64,000 bases of DNA from Micromonospora terminaliae (GCF_009671205.1 NZ_CP045309.1:930001-994000); one strand, 5' to 3'. Numbered from the stretch's first letter, positions 41,834-50,365 are shown. The notes: a model not told the origin generated them from the letters alone. Translations and numbers: made by a program.

Positions 41834-42658
41834 CTAGTACGTTCCGTCGAGCTGCCCGCGCAGCTTCGTGAGCGCCCGGGCCAGCAGCCGGGACACGTGC
41901 ATCTGGGAGACGCCGATCTGCTCGGCGATCTGGGACTGGGTGAGGTTGCCGTAGAAGCGCAGCGTGAGGATCTTCTGCTCGCGCTCGTCGAGGGTGGCCA
42001 GCGCGGGCCCGAGGGCGACGCGCAGCTCGGCCAGCTCGAACTCGCCGTCCTCGCCGCCGAGCATGTCGCCCAGCTCGGTGGCCCGGTCGCCGTCGCCCGT
42101 CGGGGTGGACAGCGACACCGCGTTGTAGGCGCGGGCACCCTCCAGGCCCTCCAGGACCTCTTCCTCGGTGAGGTTGAGGTGGCCGGCGATGTCGGCGACG
42201 GTCGGCGAGCGGCCGAGGGTCTGCAGCAGCGTGCTGTTGGCGTCGGAGATGGCCAGCCGCAGCTCCTGGAGGCGGCGCGGCACCCGGATGTCCCAGGTGC
42301 GGTCGCGGAAGTGGCGCTTCAGCTCGCCGATGATGGTCGGGATGGCGTAGCCGGCGAAGTCGACGCCGCGGGACGGGTCGAACTTGTCGATCGCCTTGAT
42401 GAGGCCGACGGCGGCGGTCTGCGCCAGGTCGTCGGTGGGCTCGCCCCGGCCGCTGTAGCGGTGGGCGAGGTGGTTGGCGAGAGGCAGCCAGGCCTCGATC
42501 GCCCGGTCGCGCAGCGCGGCGCGCGACGGGTGGTGGGCGGGCAGTGCCGCCATCGCGTGGAGCAGGTCGGCGGCGCTGTCGGTGAGCGCCCGCGGGTCGA
42601 GCTTCTCGGAGGTGGACGGCGTTCTCGTCGCCGGCTCGCTGATCGTGTGCGCGGTCAT
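41834..42658 (-). CDS. RNA polymerase sigma factor, SigB/SigF/SigG (group 3) family
   Basis: 274 aa. Region 2: 'LPLANHLAHRYSGRGEPTDDLAQTAAVGLIKAIDKFDPSRGVDFAGYAIPTIIGELKRHFRD', the classic SigB/F core. Region 3: 'RSPTVADIAGHLNLTEEEVLEGLE'. Region 4: 'LATLDEREQKILTLRFYGNLTQSQIAEQIGVSQMHVSRLLARALTKLR'. These alternative sigma factors drive general-stress or developmental genes and are normally held by anti-sigma kinases. GGGAGG precedes ATG 42658. The window holds several GTTT-N15-GGGTAC-like promoters it could read. No anti-sigma gene is adjacent; candidate partners are at 52281 and 55449. Confidence 0.93.
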   Translation of the reverse strand: MTAHTISEPATRTPSTSEKLDPRALTDSAADLLHAMAALPAHHPSRAALRDRAIEAWLPLANHLAHRYSGRGEPTDDLAQTAAVGLIKAIDKFDPSRGVDFAGYAIPTIIGELKRHFRDRTWDIRVPRRLQELRLAISDANSTLLQTLGRSPTVADIAGHLNLTEEEVLEGLEGARAYNAVSLSTPTGDGDRATELGDMLGGEDGEFELAELRVALGPALATLDEREQKILTLRFYGNLTQSQIAEQIGVSQMHVSRLLARALTKLRGQLDGTY

Positions 42659-42994
42659 GGGTGGTCCTCCCTGCACCTCGTCCGCGAAACAAAAAGACGT
42701 GACGCTTCGGTTTAGCTTCAGTTAGGCCGTTCGGAAGCCACCTTAACCTGATCGGCCTGAGGAAATCTAGCCGAAAGTACGATGTACTTAAGCCGTGTCT
42801 GGGCACCGAACGGCATGAAGCCGGGCATACACCCTTTGGACGGCCGCGCGGGGCCGGCTGGCCGTACGGACGAACCAGGGGACCGACCGGTCAACATGAA
42901 ACCCGACACTCGGTTCAGACTGTCGCCATTCCGTCGTTGTCCCGCCAACGGGACCGCCCGTAGCGTCCAGGGTGTACACGTCTACGGAGGCACC
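42659..42994. other. 336-bp divergent intergenic region
   Basis: Separates the sigma-factor gene (minus) from the gene at 42995 (plus). It holds a small palindrome AAGTAC-gat-GTACTT (42775-42789, perfect 6-bp arms), a possible operator, and the promoter at 42937-42966. I see no convincing -10/-35 pair for the sigma gene. GTTT (42687-42690) is 15 nt from GGGAGG (42666-42671), but the latter is the ribosome-binding site. Confidence 0.5.
42937..42966 (+). promoter_or_regulatory. putative promoter (TTGTCC-N18-TAGCGT)
   Basis: -35 TTGTCC (42937-42942) and -10 TAGCGT (42961-42966) are separated by 18 nt, leaving a 5' leader of about 22 nt that carries GGAGG. Confidence 0.5.
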
Positions 42995-43750
42995 GTGCTG
43001 GATCCCGCCGCTCCGCAACTCGTCGTCAACGCCCGGACGCTGCTGTTCAGCTGGCTCCCGGCAGACCCCGACGCCGTCGCGGCGCTCGTCCCGGCCGGCC
43101 TGCGCCCCCGTCCGGACCGTGCGGTGTTCCTCTGCCAGTACGTGGTGGACGACGAAACCCAGACCTCGGGGTTCGGCGCGTACTCGCTCACCTTCCTCGG
43201 TGTCTCACTCACGGACATGGACCCGCCCGACGGTGGGACACCGGGCGGCTGGTGGACGCACTACCTCGCCTCCAGCCCGCGCGTCCGGCAGTACGCGTCC
43301 GCCCGGGGCGCCCCCGCCGGGCCGGGGGAGACCCTGCTCGACGTCCGGGGCGGGCGGCTGACCGCCGAGACGTGGGCCGACGGGCGGCCGCTCGTCCAGG
43401 TCACCGCCCGGGTCGGGCACACCGGCACCGAGGCGTACAACGGCCACCACCGCTACCTCACGGCGCGCGACGGCGAGCTGATCGTGGCGGACTACCCGTA
43501 CGTGGCCGAGCCGGTGTCGCCGTTCGAGGTCGAGTCGGTGGAGTTCCTCGCACCGGAGCACCCGGTCTACGCGCTCCGGCCGGCCAACCCGCTAGAGGTC
43601 TGCTGGGGCTTCTACTCGCCCCGGGTGTCGTTCGCATACCCGGCGCGGCCGAACGCGCTGGACGAACCGCTGCCCGCGGCCGAACCGGTCGCGGCGGCTC
43701 ACCAGGTGCCGGCGCGCCGGGCGCGCAGCGGCCTGCCGTCCGGGTCGTAG
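42995..43750 (+). CDS. acetoacetate decarboxylase-like protein
   Basis: 251 aa. The layout and 'LFSWLPADPDAVAALVPAGLRP', 'FLCQYVVDDETQTSGFGAYSLTFLGVSLTDMD' and 'YPYVAEPVSPFEVESVEFLAPEHPVYALRPANPLEVCWGFYSPRVSFAYP' are those of the acetoacetate-decarboxylase-like superfamily. I cannot point to the catalytic Lys of true decarboxylases, so the activity is open. GTG 42995 has GGAGG 4 nt upstream. The last 17 codons run 52 bp into the convergent phospholipase D gene; the C-terminal 'ARRARSGLPSGS' looks like read-through. Confidence 0.7.
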   Translation: MLDPAAPQLVVNARTLLFSWLPADPDAVAALVPAGLRPRPDRAVFLCQYVVDDETQTSGFGAYSLTFLGVSLTDMDPPDGGTPGGWWTHYLASSPRVRQYASARGAPAGPGETLLDVRGGRLTAETWADGRPLVQVTARVGHTGTEAYNGHHRYLTARDGELIVADYPYVAEPVSPFEVESVEFLAPEHPVYALRPANPLEVCWGFYSPRVSFAYPARPNALDEPLPAAEPVAAAHQVPARRARSGLPSGS

Positions 43751-45282
43751 ACCAGCCGGTACGCCGGCAGCGCCCAGAGCCGCGTACGCCAGGGCAGCCG
43801 CTCCGGCCGGTGCGGTCGCAGCCGCCCCGGCGGGCGGGGGCCGACCCGCCCGGACTCGTGCCACCGCTCCAGCTCCGCGGCGGCCGCCGTGATGGCCGCG
43901 ACCGCGTCGGCCGGGTCGAGCAGGTCGTGGTCCTCGCCGCCGTCCGGATCCCGGTCCAGGTGCTCACGCCACAACCGCAGCCGCAGCTCGCGGGCGAACA
44001 CCCGGGCACCGTCGCCGAGCCCCGCCGGGTCGGCCGGGGCCCGCTCGTCCCGGGTCTCGTCCAGCACCGCGCAGGACAGCTCGCTGTCGTGGGTCCACGA
44101 GCGGCGGTTGAAGTTGTCGCTGCCCACGCTGGCCCAGACGTCGTCCACCACGCACACCTTCGCGTGGACGTACACCGGGGTGCCCTCGTGGTTCTCCACG
44201 TCGAAGACGTGCACCCGGTCCGGCGCGGCCCGGTGGCACAGCGCGAGGGCCTGCGCCCGGCCGACCATGTTGGGTGGCAGCGCCAGCCGGCCGTCCACGT
44301 CCGGGTGCCGGGGGACGACGGCCACCAGGTGCAGCTCCGGCTGCTCGCGCAGGGCCCGGGCGAAGAGGTCGGCGACCTCGGTCGACCAGAGGTACTGGTC
44401 CTCCAGGTAGATCAGCCGGCGGGCCCGGCGGACCGCCTTCGTGTAGCCGCGGGCCACGGTCCGCTCGCCGTCGGGGGCGAACGAGTAGCGCGGGCGCACG
44501 GCCGGGTAGGTGCGCAGCACCTGCACGTGGTGCGGACCGCAGGGGGGCGGGTCGGCGGGCTGGTCGGGCAGCGGGTCCGGGCTCAGGTCCGAGCCGCGGA
44601 GCCGGTCCCGCAGGTACGCCATCGGGTTCTCCGAGTCCAGCGGCATGGGGTCGGTCCACCGCTCCCGGAAGGTGGTGTCCAGCGCACCGACCACCGGCCC
44701 GCGCAACGCGAGCTGGACGTCGTGCCAGGGCGGGTGCGGGCCGTACCGCGGGGACATGGTCACCGGCTGCGGGTCCCCGCCGTGCGCGGCGTGGTCGCGC
44801 CGGCTGTGGCAGAGGTCGATCCCACCGGCGAAGGCGATGTCCCGCTCCGGGTCGCCGGGGCGGCGCAACACCACGAGCTTCTGGTGGTGCGAGCCCCCGC
44901 GGCGCACCCGCTGGTCGAGCAGCACCTCCCCGCCGGCGGCACAGATCGCCTCGCTGAGGCTGCGGTTCTCCTCCTCGCTGTAGGAGAGCGCGTCGAGGTG
45001 GGAGCGCCAGATGAGGCCCTTGACGACCACGCCGCGCTGGGCGGCCCGGGCGAACAGCTGCACCACGGTCGGGCCGTCCGGCCGCATCCGCTCGTCCGGG
45101 TCACCGCGCCAGTCGGTGAAGAAGAGATGGTCGCCGGCCCGCAGCTGCTCCACCTCGCTGACCAGCCGGTCGAAGTACGCGCCGCCGTGAATCAACGGCT
45201 CGGCGAGGTTTCCGCTCGTCCAGACGGGTAATTCAGACCCCGGGTTGGCGCGTTCCTGTGCGGAGAGGAACCACTGTCGCAT
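43699..45282 (-). CDS. phospholipase D-family protein (two HKD motifs)
   Basis: 527 aa. HKD motif 1 is 'GGSHHQKLVVLRRPGD' near residue 140, followed by 'DIAFAGGIDLC'. HKD motif 2 is 'PVYVHAKVCVVDDVWASVGSDNFNRRS' near residue 380. Both are present, so a monomeric PLD fold should be active as phosphodiesterase or transphosphatidylase. No signal peptide, hence probably cytoplasmic. The first ATG that keeps the 'RQWFLSAQERANPGSELPVWTSGN' start is 45282; GTG two codons earlier is possible. The 3' end overlaps the gene at 42995 by 52 bp. Confidence 0.9.
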   Translation of the reverse strand: MRQWFLSAQERANPGSELPVWTSGNLAEPLIHGGAYFDRLVSEVEQLRAGDHLFFTDWRGDPDERMRPDGPTVVQLFARAAQRGVVVKGLIWRSHLDALSYSEEENRSLSEAICAAGGEVLLDQRVRRGGSHHQKLVVLRRPGDPERDIAFAGGIDLCHSRRDHAAHGGDPQPVTMSPRYGPHPPWHDVQLALRGPVVGALDTTFRERWTDPMPLDSENPMAYLRDRLRGSDLSPDPLPDQPADPPPCGPHHVQVLRTYPAVRPRYSFAPDGERTVARGYTKAVRRARRLIYLEDQYLWSTEVADLFARALREQPELHLVAVVPRHPDVDGRLALPPNMVGRAQALALCHRAAPDRVHVFDVENHEGTPVYVHAKVCVVDDVWASVGSDNFNRRSWTHDSELSCAVLDETRDERAPADPAGLGDGARVFARELRLRLWREHLDRDPDGGEDHDLLDPADAVAAITAAAAELERWHESGRVGPRPPGRLRPHRPERLPWRTRLWALPAYRLVYDPDGRPLRARRAGTW

Positions 45283-45424
45283 CGTCACGTTCCAGCCCCC
45301 CGAGGTCGACAACGTCCTCACGGTAGGACCCCCGGCACGGCCCCGCACGCCGACGGTTTCCGTCGGTGGGGCGCTCGCGTGGGGGTGCACCGACCCTGGA
45401 TCGCGAAACCGAGGAGGCCAACAC

Positions 45425-45553
45425 ATGTCCGCCGAGACGCCGAACACCGTGACCGAATACCGCGAGCAGGCGGTGGAGGGTGAACGGGGGGCGCTGGTGG
45501 CGGTCTTGTTGATGGTGATCCTCGGGGTGGCCGGCATCTTCGCCGTCTCCTGA
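45425..45553 (+). CDS. small single-pass membrane protein
   Basis: 42 aa. A polar N-terminus ('TEYREQAVEGERG') and one C-terminal hydrophobic helix ('ALVAVLLMVILGVAGIFAV'). GAGGAGG at 45411-45417 gives a good ribosome site, and a strong terminator follows at 45559. Likely a real tail-anchored microprotein; function unknown. Confidence 0.7.
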   Translation: MSAETPNTVTEYREQAVEGERGALVAVLLMVILGVAGIFAVS

Positions 45554-45558
45554 GACCG

Positions 45559-45594
45559 CCGGCGGGCGCCCCGGGACACCGGGACGCCCGCCGG
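45559..45594. terminator. bidirectional hairpin terminator
   Basis: Perfect 10-bp arms ccggcgggcg/cgcccgccgg around a 16-nt loop, between the small membrane protein and the convergent pirin gene. Confidence 0.75.
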
Positions 45595-45603
45595 ATCGAA
45601 CGG

Positions 45604-46590
45604 TCAGGGGCGGTCGCCCTCGCCGCCGCTGTGCGGCATCCGCTCGGCCGGGATCACCCCGAGCCGGCCGGCCTGGTAGTCCTCGACCGCCTGGACCAGC
45701 TCGGCCCGGGTGTTCATGACGAACGGGCCGTAGTGCGCCACCGGCTCGCGGATCGGCTGGCCGCCCATGATGTAGAGCTCCAGCGCCGGGGTGTTGGCGT
45801 CCTGGCGGGCGTCGGCGGTGACGCGCAGCGCGTCGCCGGGCCCGTGCACGGCGAGCTGGCCGAGGTGGATCGGCCGGCGGTCGGTGCCCACCGTGCCCCG
45901 GCCGGCCAGCACGTAGACCAGCGCGTTGAAGTCCGGCCGCCAGGGCAGGCTCAGCTCGGCGCCGGGCTGGAGCGTCACGTGCGCGATGGTGATCGGGGTG
46001 TGGGTGGAGCCCGGCCCCCGGTGCCCGGCGACCTCGCCCGCGATCACCCGGATCAGCGCGCCGCCGTCGGGCGTGGTCAGCAGCGCCGACTCCTTGCCGC
46101 GGATGTCCTGGTAGCGCGGCGGGTTCATCTTCGCCACGCGGGGCAGGTTGACCCAGAGCTGGAGGCCGTGGAAGAGGCCACCGCTCAGCACCAGGTGCTC
46201 CGGCGGCGCCTCGATGTGCAGCAGGCCGCGGCCGGCCGTCATCCACTGGGTGTCGCCGTCGGTGATGCTGCCGCCGCCGCCCTGCGAGTCCTGGTGGTCC
46301 ATGATCCCGTCGATCATGTAGGTCACCGTCTCGAAGCCCCGGTGCGGGTGCCACGGGGTGCCCTTCGGCTCTCCCGGGGCGTAGTCGACCTCGCCCATCT
46401 GGTCGAGGTGGATGAACGGGTCGAGCTCGGTCATCGGGACCCCGGCGAAGGCCCGGCGGACCGGGAAGCCCTCGCCCTCGTAGCCGTTGGGCGCGGTGGT
46501 CAGCCGGCGGACCGGGCGGAAGGTGGTGGACTCGCCGAGCTCCGGCAGGCGGGGCAGGACGAGGACGTCGTCGACGGTGATCGCGGGCAT
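45604..46590 (-). CDS. pirin-family protein
   Basis: 328 aa, a bicupin. The N-terminal cupin has 'DPFIHLDQMGEVDYAPGEPKGTPWHPHRGFETVTYMIDG', with the metal-binding His-x-His and Glu ('HPHRGFE'). The second cupin begins 'GPGSTHTPITIAHVTLQPGAELSLPW'. Bacterial pirins include quercetin 2,3-dioxygenases (e.g. YhaK/YhhW) and regulatory proteins. AAGGAG precedes the ATG. Ten bp downstream of the MarR gene and co-transcribed with it. Confidence 0.92.
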   Translation of the reverse strand: MPAITVDDVLVLPRLPELGESTTFRPVRRLTTAPNGYEGEGFPVRRAFAGVPMTELDPFIHLDQMGEVDYAPGEPKGTPWHPHRGFETVTYMIDGIMDHQDSQGGGGSITDGDTQWMTAGRGLLHIEAPPEHLVLSGGLFHGLQLWVNLPRVAKMNPPRYQDIRGKESALLTTPDGGALIRVIAGEVAGHRGPGSTHTPITIAHVTLQPGAELSLPWRPDFNALVYVLAGRGTVGTDRRPIHLGQLAVHGPGDALRVTADARQDANTPALELYIMGGQPIREPVAHYGPFVMNTRAELVQAVEDYQAGRLGVIPAERMPHSGGEGDRP

Positions 46591-46600
46591 CGCGGGCTCC

Positions 46601-47083
46601 TTACTTGTCGGCCGGGGTGGACGACGCGTCGCGGTCGGCGCGCAGGCGCCGGCCGAGCCGTTCGAAGACCCGGGTGAGGCAGGCGACCTCGGCGTCGTCG
46701 AGGTCGTCCATGAGGTGGGTGCGCACGGAGCGCAGGTGGTGCGGCGCGGCCTCCCGCAGGGTCAGCAACCCGGCGGCGGTGAGCACCGCCTCGCTGCCAC
46801 GCCGGTCGTCCGGGCAGGACTCCCGGGCCACCAGGCCGCGCTTCTGCATGGAGGAGATCTGGTACGTCAGCCGGCTCGGCGAGAACACCAGCCGGCCGGC
46901 CAGCTCGCCCATCCGCAGCCGCTGCCCGGGCGCCTCGGAGAGCAGCACCAGCACGTGGTAGTCGGCGAAGCTCAGCCGGCTGTCGTCGCGCAGGTCGTCC
47001 TCGAGCTGGGTGAACAGCCGCTGGCTCGCCTCGATGTACGCGCGCCAGCAGGCCAGCCGCTCGGCGTCCAGGCTCTCCGTCAT
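46601..47083 (-). CDS. MarR-family transcriptional regulator
   Basis: 160 aa. A winged helix: 'LSFADYHVLVLLSEAPGQRLRMGELAGRLVFSPSRLTYQISSMQKRGLVARESCPDDRRGSEAVLTAAG', with the recognition helix around 'SPSRLTYQI' and the wing 'DDRRGSEAVLT'. Likely autoregulator of itself and pirin, responding to a phenolic or oxidative ligand. ATG 47083; no strong ribosome site. The promoter region holds an A/T-rich palindrome. Confidence 0.9.
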   Translation of the reverse strand: MTESLDAERLACWRAYIEASQRLFTQLEDDLRDDSRLSFADYHVLVLLSEAPGQRLRMGELAGRLVFSPSRLTYQISSMQKRGLVARESCPDDRRGSEAVLTAAGLLTLREAAPHHLRSVRTHLMDDLDDAEVACLTRVFERLGRRLRADRDASSTPADK

Positions 47084-47102
47084 GACCACGAGACTAGCAC
47101 TA

Positions 47103-47115
47103 TTTAAAATTTCAA
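47103..47115. promoter_or_regulatory. A/T-rich palindrome, candidate MarR operator
   Basis: TTTAAAATTTCAA is close to a perfect palindrome (10 of 12 flanking positions pair) and is strikingly A/T-rich for this genome. It is 20 nt upstream of the MarR gene. Confidence 0.5.
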
Positions 47116-47197
47116 CAAGGCCGTCGCTGCGGTGGTGAGCCGCGCAACAGTGGGGTCGTCCGGCGGTGATTTTCGAATCTGAACCAGCGGGCGGGGC

Positions 47198-47203
47198 TAG
47201 GGT
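47198..47203 (+). promoter_or_regulatory. putative -10 (TAGGGT), leaderless start
   Basis: TAGGGT ends 6 nt before the GTG at 47210; transcription would begin at the start codon. Confidence 0.45.
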
Positions 47204-47209
47204 CGGAGC

Positions 47210-47794
47210 GTGGACGATCTCGACGTGCTGGACTGGCGTGAGCGGGTAGCCCGGCTCTACCTCTCCGACCTCGACCTGGCCGGCTTCCGGGCCGCCCGGG
47301 AGGAGCTGTTCCGCAGCCACCCCAGCAGCCCCGTGCCGCCCGCCGACCGGCCCGGCTTCACCGGGCTGCGCTGGTATCCGCCCGACCCGGCGGCCGTGGT
47401 CGAGGCGCCGCTGCGCCCCGCCTCGGGCACCGAGGCCATCGACACCGGCGGCCCCGACGGCGTGGTGCGCTACCGGCGGGTGGCGGTCGCCGAGACGCCC
47501 TGGGGGCCGCTCACCCTGTGGTGGATCGAGGCGTACGGGGGCGGGCTGTTCCTCCCGGTGCGCGACGCCACCTGTGGCGCCGAGAGCTACGGCGGCGGGC
47601 GCTACCTGACCGACACGGTGAAGGGCACCTTCGGGCGCGGCCTGACCGTGCTGCCCGGCAACCGGGTCCGCCTCGACGCCAACTACCTCTACAACCCGAG
47701 CTGCGCCTACGACGACCGGTGGGCCTGCCCGCTCGCCCCGCCGGAGAACCGGGTCGACGTGCCGATCCGCGCCGGCGAGCGGTCGTACCACTGA
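47210..47794 (+). CDS. DUF1684-domain protein
   Basis: 194 aa. 'DLAGFRAAREELFRSHPSSPVP' at the N-terminus, and a C-terminal 'LDANYLYNPSCAYDDRWACPLAPPENRVDVPIRAGER', the signature of DUF1684 (N-P-x-C-x-Y-x5-C-P-x-A-P-x-E-N-R). Function unknown. GTG start with a TAGGGT -10 6 nt away. Confidence 0.85.
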   Translation: MDDLDVLDWRERVARLYLSDLDLAGFRAAREELFRSHPSSPVPPADRPGFTGLRWYPPDPAAVVEAPLRPASGTEAIDTGGPDGVVRYRRVAVAETPWGPLTLWWIEAYGGGLFLPVRDATCGAESYGGGRYLTDTVKGTFGRGLTVLPGNRVRLDANYLYNPSCAYDDRWACPLAPPENRVDVPIRAGERSYH

Positions 47795-47800
47795 ACGGCC

Positions 47801-47832
47801 GACGCCCCGGCGCGACGGTGCGCCGGGGCGTC
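47801..47832. terminator. strong bidirectional terminator
   Basis: Perfect 13-bp arms gacgccccggcgc/gcgccggggcgtc with a 6-nt loop, between convergent genes. Confidence 0.85.
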
Positions 47833-47846
47833 GCGGGACCGACCGG

Positions 47847-48434
47847 TCAGCGGGCGGTGGTGCCGGTCGGGGTCAGGTGCATCCGGCCGAGCAGCTGACG
47901 GGCCTGGTCGGCCACGTCCGCGTCCACGGTGACCGCGTACTGGCTGGCCCGCAGCGAGCTGGCCGAGGTGAAGTCCCGCTGGCCCCCGGTCATGGCGTGG
48001 GCCACCGCGCCGAACACGGCGCCCCAGATCGCGCCGATCACCAGGCCCGCCAGGATCACCGCGACCCAGTTCCCCGCGGTGAAGATGCCGAACAGCAGCC
48101 CGATGAACAGGCCGAACCACGCGCCGGTACCCGCACCGACCAGGGCGGCCCGGCCCGTGGTCAGCCGGCCCATCACGGTCTCGACCAGCGTGAGGTTGGT
48201 CCCCACGATCGCGGTCCGTTCCACCGGGAACCGGTTGTCGGCCAGATAGTCCACCACCCGCTGGGCGGACGGATAGTCCGGGTACGACCCGATCGTGACG
48301 GTCGGCGGGCCGGTCTGGGGCCCGTGTCCGTCTCCGCTCGGCGGCAACGGACGGCCGCCCGGACCGGACGGGAGGTTGTCGCTGCCCGGCATCCCGGGCC
48401 GCCAGGCCGCGGTCGGGCTCGAGGAACTGGTCAT
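47847..48434 (-). CDS. general-stress-protein-17M-like domain protein with membrane helices
   Basis: 195 aa. A disordered Pro/Gly-rich N-terminus (about 45 residues), a GSP17M-type domain 'IGSYPDYPSAQRVVDYLADNRFPVERTAIVG', then two Gly-rich helices ('ALVGAGTGAWFGLFIGLLFGIF' and 'VAVILAGLVIGAIWGAVFGAVAH') and a short C-terminal domain. ATG 48434 is 6 nt after GGAGG; the ATG at 48440 directly abuts it. Probably induced by stress: a SigB-like promoter precedes it. Confidence 0.85.
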   Translation of the reverse strand: MTSSSSPTAAWRPGMPGSDNLPSGPGGRPLPPSGDGHGPQTGPPTVTIGSYPDYPSAQRVVDYLADNRFPVERTAIVGTNLTLVETVMGRLTTGRAALVGAGTGAWFGLFIGLLFGIFTAGNWVAVILAGLVIGAIWGAVFGAVAHAMTGGQRDFTSASSLRASQYAVTVDADVADQARQLLGRMHLTPTGTTAR

Positions 48435-48461
48435 GAGCATCCTCCTTCGTCAACCCGCCGC

Positions 48462-48486
48462 GTTCCCACCCCCGTCGGCCGGTAAC
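48462..48486 (-). promoter_or_regulatory. putative SigB/SigF-type promoter (GTTA-N15-GGGAAC)
   Basis: On the minus strand, GTTA (48486-48483), 15 nt, GGGAAC (48467-48462). It lies 27 nt upstream of the GSP17M-like gene. Confidence 0.55.
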
Positions 48487-48544
48487 GCGCCCGCCCGGAC
48501 CGATGGCCGCGCATGCCGGCCGCCGGTCCGGGGTAGCCATCCGG

Positions 48545-50365
48545 GTGCGGACCGGACGGATCAGCGAGCACGGTTTCCTCGCCGACGGGCACAGCGCGGC
48601 CCTCGTCGACACCGCCGGCTCGGTCAACTGGTGGTGCCCGCCCCGCTTCGACGCACCGTCGGTGTTCGGGCGGCTGCTCGACGACGCGGCCGGGCACTGG
48701 AGCATCCGGCCCGTGGGCGAGTTCACCAGCACCCGGTCCTACCTGGACGACACGCTCGTGCTGCGTACCGTCTTCACCACCGCGACGGGGACGGCGGCCG
48801 TCACCGACGCCCTGGCGCTGGAGCCGGGCGCGCGCGGCCACCGGATCGGGCTGCGGTCGCCGCGGGTGCTCGCCCGGGTGGTCGAGGGGCTCGCCGGCGA
48901 GGTGCCCATGCGGGTCGACTACGCGCCGCGCTTTGAGTACGGCCGGGTCAACGCCTACCTCACCGAGACCGACGGGGTGATCGGTGCGACGGGCGGCGGG
49001 TGCCGGCTGGAGCTGCGCGCCAACGTGCCGCTGACCTGCGGCGAGGGCGCCGCCTGCGGGCGGTTCACCGCCCGCGCCGGCAGCACCCACCACTTCACCC
49101 TCGGGTACGCCCCGACCTACCGCGGCGGCGCGCCGGCGCTGCCCGACGCCGACCAGGTGCTGGCCGACGCCGTCGCCGGGTGGCGGTCCTGGGCCGCCCT
49201 GCACCAGTACGACGGCGACTACCACGACCTGGTCCGCCGCAGCGCCATGGTGGTGCAGGGCATGACCTACGGGCCCAGCGGGGCGGTGGTCGCGGCGGCC
49301 ACCACCTCGATCCCCGAGGAGCTGGGCGGCGACCGCAACTACGACTACCGCTACGTCTGGCTGCGCGACTTCAGCCTCACGCTCCAGGCGCTCTGGCTGG
49401 CCGCCTGCCCGGATGAGGCGGACCGGCAGTTCACCTGGGTGGCCCGGGCGATGGGCCGGATCGACGACGAGCCGGTGCCGATCATGTACGGCGTCGAGGG
49501 CGAGCGGGACCTCACCGAGCACGACCTCGACCACCTCGCCGGGTACGCCGGCAGCCGGCCGGTCATGGTCGGCAACGACGCCTGGCGGCAGCGGCAGACC
49601 GACGTGCTGGGCGAGGTCCTCGACGCGGCGTGGCTGATGCGCCACTACCTCGACCCCATGTCGGCCGACGTGCGGCACCTGCTGCACGCCCTCGCCGACC
49701 AGGCCGCGGAGCAGTGGCGCCGGCCCGACGCCGGGATGTGGGAGGCGCGCGGCACCGAGCGGCACTACCTCTCGTCCAAGGTGCAGTGCTGGACCGCGCT
49801 GGACCGGGCCGTCCGGTTCGGACCCCGGATCGGGGAACCCGCCGACCTGGCGCGCTGGGCGGCCGCCCGCGACGAGGTGCGCGCCGCGGTGCTCCGCCGG
49901 GGCTGGAACGACCGGGTCGGCGCGTACACCGGGGCTTTCGGCTCCGACGAGCTGGACGCCTCGGTGCTGATCATGCCGCTGGTCGGCTTCCTGCCCGCCG
50001 CGGACCCGCGGATGCGCGCGACGATCGACCTGGTGGAGCGGCGGTTGTCCCGCAACGGCCTGCTGCGCCGCTGGGGCGACGACCCGGCGGGCTTCCTCAT
50101 CTGCTCCTTCTGGCTGGCCGCCTGCCTGGCCGAGGCCGGCGAGCTGGACCGGGCCCGGCGGCTGTTCGCGCAGCTCGCCGGGCGGGTCAACGACCTGGGC
50201 CTCTATGCCGAGCAGGTGGACGAGACCACCGGGGAGCAGCTGGGCAACTTCCCGCAGGCCTTCTCGCACATCGGCCTGATCGACGCCGCGGGCCGGATCA
50301 CCGCGGCCGCCGCGCGGCTCGGCGCCCGGCCGCCCGTGCCGACCGGCTTCATGGAAGGCGGCTGA
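48545..50365 (+). CDS. GH15-family glycoside hydrolase (trehalase/glucoamylase-like)
   Basis: About 606 aa. N-terminal 'ISEHGFLADGHSAALVDTAGSVNWWCPPRFDAPSVFGRLLD' and catalytic-domain landmarks 'TSIPEELGGDRNYDYRYVWLRDFSLTLQAL' (substrate-binding Arg/Asp), 'HYLSSKVQCWTALDRAV' and 'GNFPQAFSHIGLIDAA' (C-terminal catalytic Glu region). In actinobacteria such proteins include GH15 trehalases; the substrate here is not certain. The start is uncertain: GTG 48545 lacks a good ribosome site. Divergent from the GSP17M-like gene. Confidence 0.9.
   Translation: MRTGRISEHGFLADGHSAALVDTAGSVNWWCPPRFDAPSVFGRLLDDAAGHWSIRPVGEFTSTRSYLDDTLVLRTVFTTATGTAAVTDALALEPGARGHRIGLRSPRVLARVVEGLAGEVPMRVDYAPRFEYGRVNAYLTETDGVIGATGGGCRLELRANVPLTCGEGAACGRFTARAGSTHHFTLGYAPTYRGGAPALPDADQVLADAVAGWRSWAALHQYDGDYHDLVRRSAMVVQGMTYGPSGAVVAAATTSIPEELGGDRNYDYRYVWLRDFSLTLQALWLAACPDEADRQFTWVARAMGRIDDEPVPIMYGVEGERDLTEHDLDHLAGYAGSRPVMVGNDAWRQRQTDVLGEVLDAAWLMRHYLDPMSADVRHLLHALADQAAEQWRRPDAGMWEARGTERHYLSSKVQCWTALDRAVRFGPRIGEPADLARWAAARDEVRAAVLRRGWNDRVGAYTGAFGSDELDASVLIMPLVGFLPAADPRMRATIDLVERRLSRNGLLRRWGDDPAGFLICSFWLAACLAEAGELDRARRLFAQLAGRVNDLGLYAEQVDETTGEQLGNFPQAFSHIGLIDAAGRITAAAARLGARPPVPTGFMEGG

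Noticed and set aside
42666..42690. GTTT-N15-GGGAGG as an autoregulatory SigB promoter of the sigma gene
   Set aside because: GGGAGG is the ribosome-binding site of the gene and lacks the GGGWAY form; a promoter there would put the start site inside or beyond the ribosome site.
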